The translations under genes were made by a program, and so were the position numbers. 64,000 nt of DNA from Xanthomarina spongicola (GTDB lineage Bacteria; Bacteroidota; Bacteroidia; Flavobacteriales; Flavobacteriaceae), in assembly GCF_003148645.1 (NCBI RefSeq), contig NZ_QGGP01000009.1, forward strand, positions 1 through 64,000. Direction: 5' to 3'. Shown piece after piece: positions 52,262 to 61,374 of this stretch; positions within the stretch are counted from its first letter, which is position 1; every line of letters starts with the position of its first letter. The notes beneath the pieces were generated by a model. That model searched no databases. It was not told the origin of the DNA and saw only the letters and a program-made list of their open reading frames with translations.

Positions 52262-52277
52262 TCTGCCGATAGGCAGA
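52262..52277. repeat. Short hairpin TCTGCC-GATA-GGCAGA
   Basis: A perfect 6-bp inverted repeat with a four-base loop. The same CTGCC-N4-GGCAG plan reappears inside the repeat at 55747-55844. It lies in the 131-base gap before the isolated T9SS gene. Confidence 0.5.
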
Positions 52278-52349
52278 TACAACAGATATATACAATTAAA
52301 AAGTTTATAATATAACGTTGTTGCCAGTCTTTGCTTAAAAATTAATATT

Positions 52350-53126
52350 ATGAAGTATAGAATAATCATTTTTTTCTTATGGATAACAAGCTATTGCTAC
52401 GGACAAGATTATACTCCATTATTAGAATTGAATAAAACTTGGAATATGTTTCTCTACAATGATACTGGTGATAGCTATTCATTTGATATTGAACCTATTA
52501 ACTTTGTTGAGATTGAAGGGCAAACATATTATCAGATAGTTGCTTCTCACAATGGATGTACAACATACTTAAGAGAAGATCCTATAGAAAGAAAGGTATA
52601 TGGAATCTCGGAAGGAAATGAATATTTACATTATGACTTTAGCAAAAATGTTGGTGACAGTATTTGGGTTTTAGATCAATTAAGGGAAATTACATCAATA
52701 GAGTACGGTGACTTCTATGGTATGGAAAATTTACGATTCTTCGTATTAGATAATGTCTACAAGCTAATCGAAGGTATAGGTTTCGAAACTTATGGAATTA
52801 TAGATGCTTTTGAATATGGCTGTTTGCACGTACCAATATTTGAACTCGTTCTCTTGTCAAACATGAACCAACCTTTGTCGATTGAGGATAATAATTTACT
52901 TGTCTTTAACGTATATCCCAATCCAGTCAATTCTTCATTATTTGTATCATCAAACGCAGACAAATTAGTCTTAAAAATATTTAACTTATTAGGTCAAGTT
53001 TTATTCACTCAAAACATTGATGTTGGAACCAGTATGATCGATTTGTCTTTCCTTGACAATGGTGCCTACCTAATGACCTGGGAATCGACAAAGGGGAATG
53101 GTTTTAAACGAATTATAAAAAATTGA
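52350..53126 (+). CDS. Small T9SS type A sorting-domain protein (cassette-like gene)
   Basis: 258 residues with a signal peptide (1-19, ending SYCYGQ). A beta-rich N-terminal domain (YTPLLELNKTWNMFLYNDTGDSYSFD in parts; SHNGCTTYLREDP) is followed by a standard sorting domain of about 75 residues (VYPNPVNSSLFVSSN, LKIFNLLGQVLFTQNI, LDNGAYLMTWES, ending RIIKN). It should be exported and surface attached. Flanks are unusual: GTTGTTGCCAG before and GCGCCCAACACCG after, similar to cassette recombination sites. It is monocistronic and its wording differs from its neighbours' families. Confidence 0.85.
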   Translation: MKYRIIIFFLWITSYCYGQDYTPLLELNKTWNMFLYNDTGDSYSFDIEPINFVEIEGQTYYQIVASHNGCTTYLREDPIERKVYGISEGNEYLHYDFSKNVGDSIWVLDQLREITSIEYGDFYGMENLRFFVLDNVYKLIEGIGFETYGIIDAFEYGCLHVPIFELVLLSNMNQPLSIEDNNLLVFNVYPNPVNSSLFVSSNADKLVLKIFNLLGQVLFTQNIDVGTSMIDLSFLDNGAYLMTWESTKGNGFKRIIKN

Positions 53127-53191
53127 TTAAGAAATCGGCGCCCAACACCGTAAAAATAATTGCTTGGTTCTAGCCTACTTACAAAAACACG
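53127..53191 (+). repeat. attC-like cassette boundary after the T9SS gene
   Basis: The 65 bases after the stop read ...GGCGCCCAACACCG...AATTGCTTGG. GCCCAAC fits the RYYYAAC core of integron attC sites. The upstream flank (about 52314-52328, AACGTTGTTGCCAG) is a rough complement. A complete attC fold cannot be shown by eye. Confidence 0.35.
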
Positions 53192-53836
53192 CTAAATCAC
53201 ATAAAAAAACACCAATAAAAAATGGCAAATGGCTCCACCTAACACAAATACATGCCAGATAACATGATTGTAAGGTATTTTATTGACAGCATAAAATACA
53301 ATACCTAAAGTGTAAAACAAACCTCCAGCAAATAGCATGAGAGTCCCATTACTCCCTATATAATCTGCAAGATTAGAAAAATCAATGACTATTAGCCATC
53401 CCATAATTAGATATAACATGACAGAAAATACTTCGAATCTTCCAGTAAAAAATAATTTCAATATCAATCCTAATAATGCAATTCCCCAAACTACCCAAAA
53501 TATAGGCCAACCTTTACTTTGCTCTAAAGCAATTAAAGCTACAGGAGTATAAGTTCCAGCTATTAATAAGTAAATACTAATATGGTCTATAATTCTAAAA
53601 TAGTGTTTTTGTTTTTCTGCTTGAACTGCATGATATAAAGTGGAGGAACTAAACAGAATGATAATAGATAGTCCATAAACAACCACGCTAAACAAACTCC
53701 AATCTGTTTTATCTGTATTAAAAACAATAAGTAATATTAAAGCTGCAATTCCCAATAAAGCTCCAATACCATGAGTTAAGGCATTTAATCTTTCCTCACC
53801 AACACTTTGCGTGTATATGTTTTTTATTTCAGCCAT
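53192..53836 (-). CDS. TrhA/hemolysin III family membrane protein
   Basis: 214 residues with seven hydrophobic helices. It has the PAQR/HlyIII motifs ERLNALTHGIGALLG (helix 1), SSTLYHAVQAEK and DHISIYLLIAGTYTPVAL, and the closing HVIWHVFVLGGAICHFLL with two conserved His. Members in E. coli (TrhA) and Bacillus influence membrane fluidity; haemolysis is not proven for most. It overlaps the upstream DUF4294 gene by 13 bases, so the two are cotranscribed. Confidence 0.9.
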   Translation of the reverse strand: MAEIKNIYTQSVGEERLNALTHGIGALLGIAALILLIVFNTDKTDWSLFSVVVYGLSIIILFSSSTLYHAVQAEKQKHYFRIIDHISIYLLIAGTYTPVALIALEQSKGWPIFWVVWGIALLGLILKLFFTGRFEVFSVMLYLIMGWLIVIDFSNLADYIGSNGTLMLFAGGLFYTLGIVFYAVNKIPYNHVIWHVFVLGGAICHFLLVFFYVI

Positions 53837-54486
53837 TTTTCAGTCAATTCTAAGAAATCAAATTTTATAGCAGCATCTTGTCTCTCAAGCAAACCACTTT
53901 GGAAGTTTCTTTGCAGAATATCTTCAATTAAATAATCTTCCTTATTGTTTTCAGGATCAAAGGTTTCTTTTAAAGAAATATTAAACAGATTTGCTGTACT
54001 ATTAAACCAAAAAGCTCTCCAACCACTTCGTAATCTTTTAATTAAATCGAAAGTTGTTTCTCCTGTTTGTCTATAAATAAGTTTGACTAAAATCTGACCT
54101 TCAGTTCTGGTTAATTGCTTTAATTCCTCAGCAAATTCATCTTCAATATAACGTTGAATTAATTTAGCATATTTTTTTTGATCGCTTTTCTTCTTTATAT
54201 GGTCTATTCTTTCGTTTAAAGATTCCAATCTATCAGCTGCTAATTTCGCATAAGGATACACTTTAATTGTTTTTCTTCTTAAAATTAAATAGCGCTTTCT
54301 ATCTTCTTTACTATCAAATTTAAGTTTATGTAAGAGTAATACTTCATCTAAATTAATAGCAGTGTGTGGTATGGAATCTCCTTCAATAATAATGTACTCA
54401 ACATCAGAATCATCCGTATCAAGAGAATCAATTTGACTTTGAGCAAAAAGAGGTAAAATTAAAAGTAAGTAAACTATTTTTTTCAT
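53824..54486 (-). CDS. DUF4294 family exported protein
   Basis: 220 residues from the ATG at 54486; an alternative at 54510 would add eight residues before the signal peptide. Signal peptide 1-18 (KKIVYLLLILPLFAQS). The conserved DUF4294 region includes KRYLILRRKTIKVYPYAKLAADRL, KYAKLIQRYIEDEFAEELKQLTRTEGQILVKLIYRQTGETTFD (in parts) and FWFNSTANLFNISLKETFDP. Likely periplasmic; function unknown. It overlaps the TrhA gene by 13 bases. Confidence 0.87.
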   Translation of the reverse strand: MKKIVYLLLILPLFAQSQIDSLDTDDSDVEYIIIEGDSIPHTAINLDEVLLLHKLKFDSKEDRKRYLILRRKTIKVYPYAKLAADRLESLNERIDHIKKKSDQKKYAKLIQRYIEDEFAEELKQLTRTEGQILVKLIYRQTGETTFDLIKRLRSGWRAFWFNSTANLFNISLKETFDPENNKEDYLIEDILQRNFQSGLLERQDAAIKFDFLELTEKWLK

Positions 54487-54599
54487 TTCTGAAATTATAT
54501 CTAAAATCATTCCAAATACATTGGTAAAATTAATAATTTACCTAAGCATTAACCTTAAAATAGTATTAATATTATTATTTTAGTGCAAAATATTTAAAC

Positions 54600-55688
54600 A
54601 TGGCAAAAAAGAGCATCTTAAACAAAAAATCAATCGATTTTTTAGAATCATATTTAAACAATGCAGCACCAACGGGTTACGAATGGGAAGGTCAGAAAAT
54701 TTGGATGAACTACCTCAAACCTTATGTAGATGAGTTTATTACAGACACCTATGGCTCTGCTGTTGGTGTTATTAATCCAAAAGCAAAATACAAAGTAGTT
54801 ATTGAAGGTCATGCTGATGAAATTTCATGGTATGTAAACTATATTTCAGACAATGGTTTGATTTATGTAATTAGAAATGGTGGAAGCGATCATCAAATTG
54901 CACCTAGTAAAATTGTAAATATTCATACTAAAAAAGGCATTGTAAAAGGTGTTTTTGGTTGGCCAGCAATTCATACTAGAGATAAAGCCAAAGAAGAAAC
55001 TCCAAAACCTGACAACATTACCATTGATATTGGAGCCAAAGATAAAGCTGAAGTTGAAAAAATGGGTGTTCATGTAGGTTGTGTAATAACCTATCCAGAC
55101 GAATTCCACATTTTAAATAAAGATAAATTTGTTTGTCGTGCTTTAGACAACAGAATGGGAGGTTTTATGATTGCTGAAGTAGCACGTTTACTCCATGAAA
55201 ACAAAAAAACCTTACCTTTCGGATTATACATTACCAATTCTGTTCAGGAAGAAATTGGGTTGCGTGGTGCTGAAATGATTACTCAAACTATCAAACCAAA
55301 CGTGGCTATTGTAACAGATGTAACGCACGACACGACTACTCCAATGATCGACAAGAAAAAAGAAGGTCATTTAGAACTTGGTTTGGGGCCTGTTGTTGCC
55401 TATGCTCCTGCTGTTCAACAAAAACTTAGAGATTTAATTACGGAAACTGCTGAAGAAAAGAAAATTCCTTTTCAACGTTCTGCGCTTTCTAGAGCAACTG
55501 GAACAGACACAGATGCTTTTGCTTATAGCAATGGTGGTGTTGCTTCTGCGTTAATTTCTTTACCGCTTCGTTATATGCATACTACTGTAGAAATGGTTCA
55601 TAGAGATGACGTAGAAAACGTGATTAAACTTATTTATGAAACCCTTCTTAAGATTGAAGAAGGTGAAACTTTTTCATATTTTAAATAA
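54600..55688 (+). CDS. M42 family metallopeptidase (glutamyl aminopeptidase/endoglucanase-like)
   Basis: 362 residues. The co-catalytic metal ligands are in EGHADEISW (His), CRALDNRMGGF (Asp), NSVQEEIGLRGAE (catalytic Glu and ligand Glu), VTDVTHDTT (Asp) and RYMHTTVEMVH (His). These proteins form large tetrahedral aminopeptidases in the cytoplasm and degrade peptides. Monocistronic; a TATTTTAG element about 20 bases before the ATG may be its promoter. Confidence 0.93.
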   Translation: MAKKSILNKKSIDFLESYLNNAAPTGYEWEGQKIWMNYLKPYVDEFITDTYGSAVGVINPKAKYKVVIEGHADEISWYVNYISDNGLIYVIRNGGSDHQIAPSKIVNIHTKKGIVKGVFGWPAIHTRDKAKEETPKPDNITIDIGAKDKAEVEKMGVHVGCVITYPDEFHILNKDKFVCRALDNRMGGFMIAEVARLLHENKKTLPFGLYITNSVQEEIGLRGAEMITQTIKPNVAIVTDVTHDTTTPMIDKKKEGHLELGLGPVVAYAPAVQQKLRDLITETAEEKKIPFQRSALSRATGTDTDAFAYSNGGVASALISLPLRYMHTTVEMVHRDDVENVIKLIYETLLKIEEGETFSYFK

Positions 55689-55746
55689 GCAGCTAAGCTG
55701 CATTTGTTAATAAAAATCATGAAGGTTGTCTAAAAAGTATATTTTT

Positions 55747-55844
55747 CGTCAAACTGAACTCCTGCCTGTCGGCAGACAGGTGTTTCAGTTTCTTATAATC
55801 ATAGAAACAATTAGGATGAGATTCTGAAATAATTCAGAATGACG
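55747..55844. repeat. REP-like repeat with nested hairpins
   Basis: About 98 bases framed by CGTCA (55747-55751) and TGACG (55840-55844). A first hairpin pairs AAACTGAA (55751-55758) with TTCAGTTT (55784-55791) and holds the inner palindrome CCTGTC-GGCA-GACAGG (55765-55780). A second hairpin is ATTCTGAA-ATAA-TTCAGAAT (55821-55840). This organisation resembles the dispersed GTCATTCTGAA-type repeats of Flavobacteriaceae genomes. Confidence 0.7.
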
Positions 55845-55877
55845 ATAGTTTTAGCTTTTCAGATAACCTCATTTATT

Positions 55878-56429
55878 ATGACCGATGAATTCATAGACAT
55901 TATAACTAAAAATCAAAAACCTACTGGCAATACTGCCTTAAAGTCTGTAATTCATTCTAAAGGATATTATCATAACACAGCTCATATTTGGTTTTACACA
56001 ACAGAAGGTGGCATTTTATTAGCACAACGTGCAGCTTCAAAAACAATTCGCCCATTACTTTGGGATGTGTCTGTTGCTGGTCATGTAGATGCTGGCGAGA
56101 CTATAGAACAAGCTGCTATTAGAGAAACTCAAGAGGAAATAGGTTTAACTATTTTTGAAACAGATTTACATAAAATTGGTGTTTTTCCGTGTTTTCAAAC
56201 CTATGAAAATGGGCTTATTGATAATGAATTTCATCATACATTTATAGTTGAATTAAAAGTCTCATTAAAACACTTAAAGCCACAACTAGGTGAAGTTGAA
56301 GCATTAAAATTAATTACTGTTTCAGATTTTGAAAAATTATTACAGTTCACTGAAAATAACAATCATTTTGTAGCTTCAAATAAAACATATTATCAAATTG
56401 TTTTAGAAAATATCTTACAACAATTATAA
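55878..56429 (+). CDS. NUDIX hydrolase
   Basis: 183 residues from the ATG at 55878 (MTDEFIDIITKNQKPTGN). The frame starts upstream inside the repeat, where the ATG at 55839 is unlikely. The NUDIX box is GHVDAGETIEQAAIRETQEEIGL (in parts), matching G-x5-E-x7-REUxEExGU. The N-terminal pattern before it is similar to isopentenyl-diphosphate isomerase-like NUDIX proteins. It hydrolyses a nucleotide or diphosphate of unknown identity. It precedes the PrsW gene by 18 bases. Confidence 0.9.
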   Translation: MTDEFIDIITKNQKPTGNTALKSVIHSKGYYHNTAHIWFYTTEGGILLAQRAASKTIRPLLWDVSVAGHVDAGETIEQAAIRETQEEIGLTIFETDLHKIGVFPCFQTYENGLIDNEFHHTFIVELKVSLKHLKPQLGEVEALKLITVSDFEKLLQFTENNNHFVASNKTYYQIVLENILQQL

Positions 56430-56447
56430 ATTTCCTATTTTCAATTT

Positions 56448-57122
56448 ATGAATTTATTACTCCTTGCAATAGCACCTGTTTTTGTAATTATTCTTTACAT
56501 ATATTTAAAAGACGAATACGAAAAAGAACCTAGAAGATTATTATTATATAATTTCTTATTAGGCGCGATAGTTAGTGTTTTAATAACTACAATCTTATAT
56601 TTAGGTGCAGATATTCTTTTTCCTTTAAAAGACGAATTTAGCATTACACAACAATTTTTTAAAGCTTTTCTAGTAGTTGCTCTTATAGAAGAATTTAGTA
56701 AATACATTATTGTACGCTACTTTGCACAAACTAATAAAGAATTCAACGAACCTTTCGATGGTATTATGTATGCTGTTATGGTCTCCATGGGTTTTGCAGC
56801 AACCGAAAATATATTATATGTAATAGAAGGTGGTTATCAAGTAGCTTTAATGAGAGCCTTTACTGCAGTACCAGCTCATGCAACATTTGGTGTCTTAATG
56901 GGATATTTTATGGGAAAAGCAAAGTTCTCTAATAACAAAATAGTTTATAATTTATTAGGTCTTTTTCTAGCAGTTCTATTTCATGGTGCTTACGATTTCT
57001 TTCTTTTTATAGACTTTATTCCTGGTATTTGGATTGGTGCCTTTATATCATTAATTATAGGATTAATTCTAGCAAGAAAAGCGATTATTTATCACCAACA
57101 AATTTCTAAGTTTAAAGCATAA
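56448..57122 (+). CDS. PrsW family intramembrane metalloprotease
   Basis: 224 residues with about seven hydrophobic helices. The conserved residues of the PrsW (CPBP-like) family are in LIEEFSKYIIVRYF (paired Glu), FDGIMYAVMVSMGFAATENILYV, PAHATFGVLMGYF and LFHGAYDFF. PrsW cleaves an anti-sigma factor in Bacillus; here the target is unknown, although two ECF modules are in the window. It follows the NUDIX gene by 18 bases and so may be cotranscribed. Confidence 0.88.
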   Translation: MNLLLLAIAPVFVIILYIYLKDEYEKEPRRLLLYNFLLGAIVSVLITTILYLGADILFPLKDEFSITQQFFKAFLVVALIEEFSKYIIVRYFAQTNKEFNEPFDGIMYAVMVSMGFAATENILYVIEGGYQVALMRAFTAVPAHATFGVLMGYFMGKAKFSNNKIVYNLLGLFLAVLFHGAYDFFLFIDFIPGIWIGAFISLIIGLILARKAIIYHQQISKFKA

Positions 57123-57167
57123 CCATTTCTGTTTTTAATAATTATATTTACATCTCAATAAAAAATT

Positions 57168-57653
57168 ATGTCCAAAATATTTAAAGTTAAAGTCAATAAT
57201 TCTTTCGATTTTGACGTTGATTCTGAAAAAATAAAGGAGTTTGATGCTATTTCTCATGAAAATCAAAAATTCCATATTCTTGAAAAAAGCAAATCCTATA
57301 ATGCGCAGATTATTAATCAAGATTTCAATAATAAAACATACACTATAAGTATTAATAACAACACGTATATAGTTGCTATTAACGATGATTTAGATGTATT
57401 AATTAAAGACATGGGATTTGAAGTTGGTGCTACTAAAAAAGTAAATGATGTTAAAGCTCCTATGCCTGGATTGATTCTGGATATTAATGTAAGTATTGGT
57501 CAAGAAGTAAAAGAAGATGATGCACTTCTAATTTTAGAAGCTATGAAAATGGAAAATGTAATAACCTCTCCTAGAGATGGAATTATTAAATCTATTTCGG
57601 TTAGCAAAGGTGCTGCAGTAGATAAAAATCAACTTTTAATAGAATTTGAATAA
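57168..57653 (+). CDS. Biotin carboxyl carrier subunit of acyl-CoA carboxylase
   Basis: 161 residues. The C-terminal biotinyl domain (about 90-161) has the biotin-attachment motif EAMKMEN, with Lys 127 as the modified residue, and VKAPMPGLILDINVSIGQEV. An N-terminal domain of about 85 residues has no clear motif. It begins a three-gene unit with the biotin carboxylase (57655, 1-base gap) and the carboxyltransferase (59101). Confidence 0.92.
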   Translation: MSKIFKVKVNNSFDFDVDSEKIKEFDAISHENQKFHILEKSKSYNAQIINQDFNNKTYTISINNNTYIVAINDDLDVLIKDMGFEVGATKKVNDVKAPMPGLILDINVSIGQEVKEDDALLILEAMKMENVITSPRDGIIKSISVSKGAAVDKNQLLIEFE

Positions 57654-57654
57654 C

Positions 57655-59094
57655 ATGAAGAAGATACTAGTAGCAAACAGAGGAGAAATTGCCATTCGTG
57701 TGATGCGAACTGCAAAAAAAATGGGCATAAAAACGGTTGCAGTATATTCTACAGCAGATAGACATGCGCCACATGTAAAATATGCAGATGAAGCTGTTTT
57801 AATTGGTGAAGCACCTTCTAATCAATCCTATTTATTAGGAGACAAAATTATTGAAGTCGCAAAAAGTTTAAATGTAGATGCAATACATCCTGGTTATGGT
57901 TTTTTAAGTGAAAATGCCCATTTTGCTGAATTATGCGAAAAAAACAACATCATTTTTATTGGTCCAAAATCTAAAGCCATAAAAATTATGGGTTCAAAAT
58001 TAGCAGCTAAAGAAGCTGTTAAAGCCTATAACATTCCCATGGTTCCTGGAACAGATGAAGCAATTATAGATATTGCTGAAGCAAAAATAATAGCAAAAAA
58101 CATTGGTTTTCCTATTCTTATAAAAGCATCAGCTGGAGGTGGTGGAAAAGGGATGCGTGTTGTTGAAAAAGAATCTGAATTCGAATCGCAAATAAATCGT
58201 GCCATTAGCGAAGCAACTTCGGCTTTTGGAGATGGTTCTGTGTTTATTGAAAAATATGTGACATCACCTAGACATATCGAAATCCAAGTGATGGCAGATG
58301 CTCATGGTAACGTTATTCATTTATTTGAACGCGAATGTAGTATTCAACGTCGTCATCAAAAAGTAGTAGAAGAAGCTCCTTCATCTGTATTAACCCCAGA
58401 ATTACGCAAAAAAATGGGTGAAGCTGCTATTAAAGTAGCAAAATCCTGCGATTATCTTGGAGCTGGAACAGTAGAGTTTTTATTAGATGAAAATCTAAAT
58501 TTCTATTTCTTAGAAATGAATACACGTTTGCAAGTAGAACACCCTGTAACCGAATTAATCACAGGAACAGATTTAGTTGAATTACAAATTCGAATAGCTC
58601 GTGGAGAAATCCTTCCAATAAAACAAGAAGATTTAAAAATAAAAGGTCATGCATTAGAATTAAGAGTATATGCAGAAGATCCTTTAAACGATTTTCTACC
58701 AAGTGTTGGGAATTTAGAAGTATATAAATTGCCTGTTGGTAAAAACATTCGTGTAGATAATGGTTTTGAAGAAGGCATGGACATTCCTATCTATTATGAT
58801 CCCATGCTATCTAAACTAATTACATATGGAGATACAAGAGACGAAGCCATTCAGCTTATGATAAAAGCCATAGAAAATTATCATATAAAAGGCATCCAAA
58901 CCACTTTGCCTTTTGGAACTTTTGTTTGCGAACACGAAGCTTTTAAATCTGGGCATTTTGACACTCATTTTGTTAAGAATTATTATTCTCCTGAAGCTCT
59001 AAAAGCAAAACATGAAAATGAAGCAAAAATAGCAGCTTATCTTGCAGTTAAGCAGTATATAGAAGATCAAAAATTATTACGCTTGCCTAATTAA
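57655..59094 (+). CDS. accC: Biotin carboxylase subunit
   Basis: 479 residues from the ATG at 57655. A TTG nine bases upstream is also open but overlaps the previous gene. ATP-grasp enzyme that carboxylates biotin with bicarbonate. Motifs: KILVANRGEIAIRVMRTAKK, IHPGYGFLSEN, the glycine-rich lid ASAGGGGKGMRVV, ECSIQRRHQKVVEEAPSS and FLEMNTRLQVEHPVTE. The symbol follows general use for this family; with a PCC-type carboxyltransferase the true substrate may be propionyl- or another acyl-CoA. Confidence 0.94.
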   Translation: MKKILVANRGEIAIRVMRTAKKMGIKTVAVYSTADRHAPHVKYADEAVLIGEAPSNQSYLLGDKIIEVAKSLNVDAIHPGYGFLSENAHFAELCEKNNIIFIGPKSKAIKIMGSKLAAKEAVKAYNIPMVPGTDEAIIDIAEAKIIAKNIGFPILIKASAGGGGKGMRVVEKESEFESQINRAISEATSAFGDGSVFIEKYVTSPRHIEIQVMADAHGNVIHLFERECSIQRRHQKVVEEAPSSVLTPELRKKMGEAAIKVAKSCDYLGAGTVEFLLDENLNFYFLEMNTRLQVEHPVTELITGTDLVELQIRIARGEILPIKQEDLKIKGHALELRVYAEDPLNDFLPSVGNLEVYKLPVGKNIRVDNGFEEGMDIPIYYDPMLSKLITYGDTRDEAIQLMIKAIENYHIKGIQTTLPFGTFVCEHEAFKSGHFDTHFVKNYYSPEALKAKHENEAKIAAYLAVKQYIEDQKLLRLPN

Positions 59095-59100
59095 AAATAT

Positions 59101-60642
59101 ATGGAATCCAAAATAAAAAACCTCAACGAAAAACTAAATCAAGCCTATTTAGGTGGTGGACAAACACGTATAAATAAACAACACGAAAAGAAAAAGCTGA
59201 CAGCAAGAGAACGTGTTATGTATTTATTAGACGAAGGCTCATTTGAAGAAATTGGTGCTTTAGTAACACACAGAACTAAAGATTTTGGCATGGAAAAACA
59301 ACAATTTTATGGAGATGGTGTTGTTACTGGCTATGGGACTGTTAATGGTAGATTGGTTTATATTTTTGCGCAAGATTTTACCGTATTTGGTGGTTCTTTA
59401 TCCGAAACGCATGCTGAAAAAATATGCAAAGTCATGGATTTAGCTGTAAAGGTTGGAGCTCCAATAATTGGTTTAAACGATTCTGGTGGAGCACGTATTC
59501 AAGAAGGCGTTCGATCGCTTGGAGGTTATGCAGATATTTTTTACCGAAACGTTCAAGCATCTGGAGTCATTCCTCAAATTTCAGCAATTATGGGTCCTTG
59601 TGCTGGTGGAGCAGTGTATTCGCCTGCTATGACAGATTTCACAATTATGGTTGAAGATACTAGTTATATGTTTGTTACTGGTCCAAATGTTGTAAAAACA
59701 GTAACTAACGAAGAAGTTTCAAGTGAAGAATTAGGAGGTGCCAGTACACATTCTACCAAATCTGGTGTGGCTCATAAAACATCGTCAAATGATGTTGAAT
59801 GTTTAGAAGATGTAAAAAAACTATTAAGCTATTTACCACAAAATAATACAGAATCTCCTAGGCTACTTTCGTATGAATTCCAAGATGAAATTAGAGAAAG
59901 TCTTTCAGATATCGTTCCAGATAATCCTAACAAACCTTACGACATGCATCATGTTATAAGTGGTATTATTGATGAAGACTCTTTTTATGAAATTCATAAA
60001 GACCATGCAGAAAATATCATCGTTGGTTTTGCTAGACTTGGAGGACGAAGTATTGGGATTATTGCCAATCAACCCATGTTTTTAGCTGGTGTTTTAGATG
60101 TGAACAGTTCGAAAAAAGCAGCTCGTTTTGTTCGTTTTTGCGATGCCTTTAATATTCCCCTTTTAGTACTAGAAGATGTCCCAGGATTCTTACCTGGAAC
60201 AGATCAGGAATGGAATGGTATTATTGTTCATGGTGCCAAATTACTTTATGCATTTAGTGAAGCTACTGTGCCTAGAGTAACTGTTATTACTAGAAAAGCT
60301 TATGGTGGTGCTTACGATGTTATGAACTCTAAACACATTGGAGCAGATATGAATTTTGCATGGCCAAGTGCCGAAATTGCTGTAATGGGAGCTAAAGGTG
60401 CTGCTGAAATAATTTTCAAAAAAGAAATTAATGCTGCTGAAAATAAAGAAGAAAAATGGAAAGAAAAAGAGGCAAAATATGCCGAGTTATTTGCCAATCC
60501 ATATAGTGCAGCAGAACGTGGCTTTATTGACGAAGTCATCCTTCCAGAAGATACCAGACGTAAATTAATTAAAGCATTTTCTATGCTTGAAAACAAAGAG
60601 GTTGTTAAACCAAAACGCAAGCATGGAAACATTCCTTTATAA
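59101..60642 (+). CDS. Acyl-CoA carboxylase beta (carboxyltransferase) subunit
   Basis: 513 residues, two crotonase-fold halves. Motifs: [32 protein letters not shown], the first oxyanion pair [10 protein letters not shown] and [13 protein letters not shown], and in the second half [13 protein letters not shown] and [15 protein letters not shown]. These are typical for PccB-type propionyl-CoA (or methylmalonyl-CoA decarboxylase-like) carboxyltransferases. Together with BCCP and BC it forms a complete carboxylase, most likely converting propionyl-CoA to methylmalonyl-CoA. The last gene of the unit. Confidence 0.94.
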   Translation: MESKIKNLNEKLNQAYLGGGQTRINKQHEKKKLTARERVMYLLDEGSFEEIGALVTHRTKDFGMEKQQFYGDGVVTGYGTVNGRLVYIFAQDFTVFGGSLSETHAEKICKVMDLAVKVGAPIIGLNDSGGARIQEGVRSLGGYADIFYRNVQASGVIPQISAIMGPCAGGAVYSPAMTDFTIMVEDTSYMFVTGPNVVKTVTNEEVSSEELGGASTHSTKSGVAHKTSSNDVECLEDVKKLLSYLPQNNTESPRLLSYEFQDEIRESLSDIVPDNPNKPYDMHHVISGIIDEDSFYEIHKDHAENIIVGFARLGGRSIGIIANQPMFLAGVLDVNSSKKAARFVRFCDAFNIPLLVLEDVPGFLPGTDQEWNGIIVHGAKLLYAFSEATVPRVTVITRKAYGGAYDVMNSKHIGADMNFAWPSAEIAVMGAKGAAEIIFKKEINAAENKEEKWKEKEAKYAELFANPYSAAERGFIDEVILPEDTRRKLIKAFSMLENKEVVKPKRKHGNIPL

Positions 60643-60732
60643 ATATTGATTGTGTTAAATTAATAATGCTCTGATTGTCAATTTAGTATATTAATTAGTA
60701 TTTTTATAATAATTAACTAAAACACTAGAATT

Positions 60733-61296
60733 ATGAAAAAAATAATTATTACAAGCATCTGTTTGTTATTAGGCTTATCGTCTTATTCTCAAACACCAGA
60801 AGAAATGAAAGCCTGGCAGGATAATATGACTCCTGGAGAGCATCACGAATGGCTAGCATCCATGAATGGAGAATGGGATGCTACAGTTACTATGTGGATG
60901 GATCCTTCTCAACCTCCAAACATATCAAAAGCTACAACAGTAAATGAAATGATAATGGGTGGTTTATACCAAAGGTCTTCTCATACAGGAAATATGATGG
61001 GAATGCCTTTTACTGGAGAAGCAATTACAGGTTATGATAAGGCTCAAAACAAGTTTTTAGCCATCTGGATAGACAATTTTGGAAGTAGTATTATGTTTTT
61101 AGAAGGACAATACAATCCAGAAACCAATGTTTTAACATTAGAAGGTAATATGATAGATCCTGCTACTGGAAATAACTTGCAAATTCGAGAAGTTTTTACA
61201 AAAACTTCTGAAGACAGCCACAATTTTGTTATGTACATGATACTAGATGGTAAAGAAATAAAAAACATGGAAATTAATTACAATAGAAAAAAGTAG
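60733..61296 (+). CDS. DUF1579 family exported protein
   Basis: 187 residues with a signal peptide (1-19, ending SSYSQ). DUF1579 features are visible: GEHHEWLASMNGEWDATVTMWMDP, then QRSSHTGNMMGMPFTGEAITGYDKAQNKFLAIWIDNFGSSIM (in parts) and LEGNMIDPATGNN. A beta-barrel-like fold for a small ligand is likely. Probably periplasmic. It stands alone, ending at a terminator shared with marC. Function unknown. Confidence 0.87.
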   Translation: MKKIIITSICLLLGLSSYSQTPEEMKAWQDNMTPGEHHEWLASMNGEWDATVTMWMDPSQPPNISKATTVNEMIMGGLYQRSSHTGNMMGMPFTGEAITGYDKAQNKFLAIWIDNFGSSIMFLEGQYNPETNVLTLEGNMIDPATGNNLQIREVFTKTSEDSHNFVMYMILDGKEIKNMEINYNRKK

Positions 61297-61317
61297 TTAG
61301 CAAAATATATTCATAAA

Positions 61318-61352
61318 AAAACCTTCTTTAATCTAAAACTAAAGAAGGTTTT
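61318..61352. terminator. Shared terminator of DUF1579 gene and marC-like gene
   Basis: A perfect 13-bp stem (61318-61330 with 61340-61352), loop of nine bases, with A and T runs on the two sides. Confidence 0.8.
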
Positions 61353-61374
61353 TTATGTTTTAATAAACATTATT

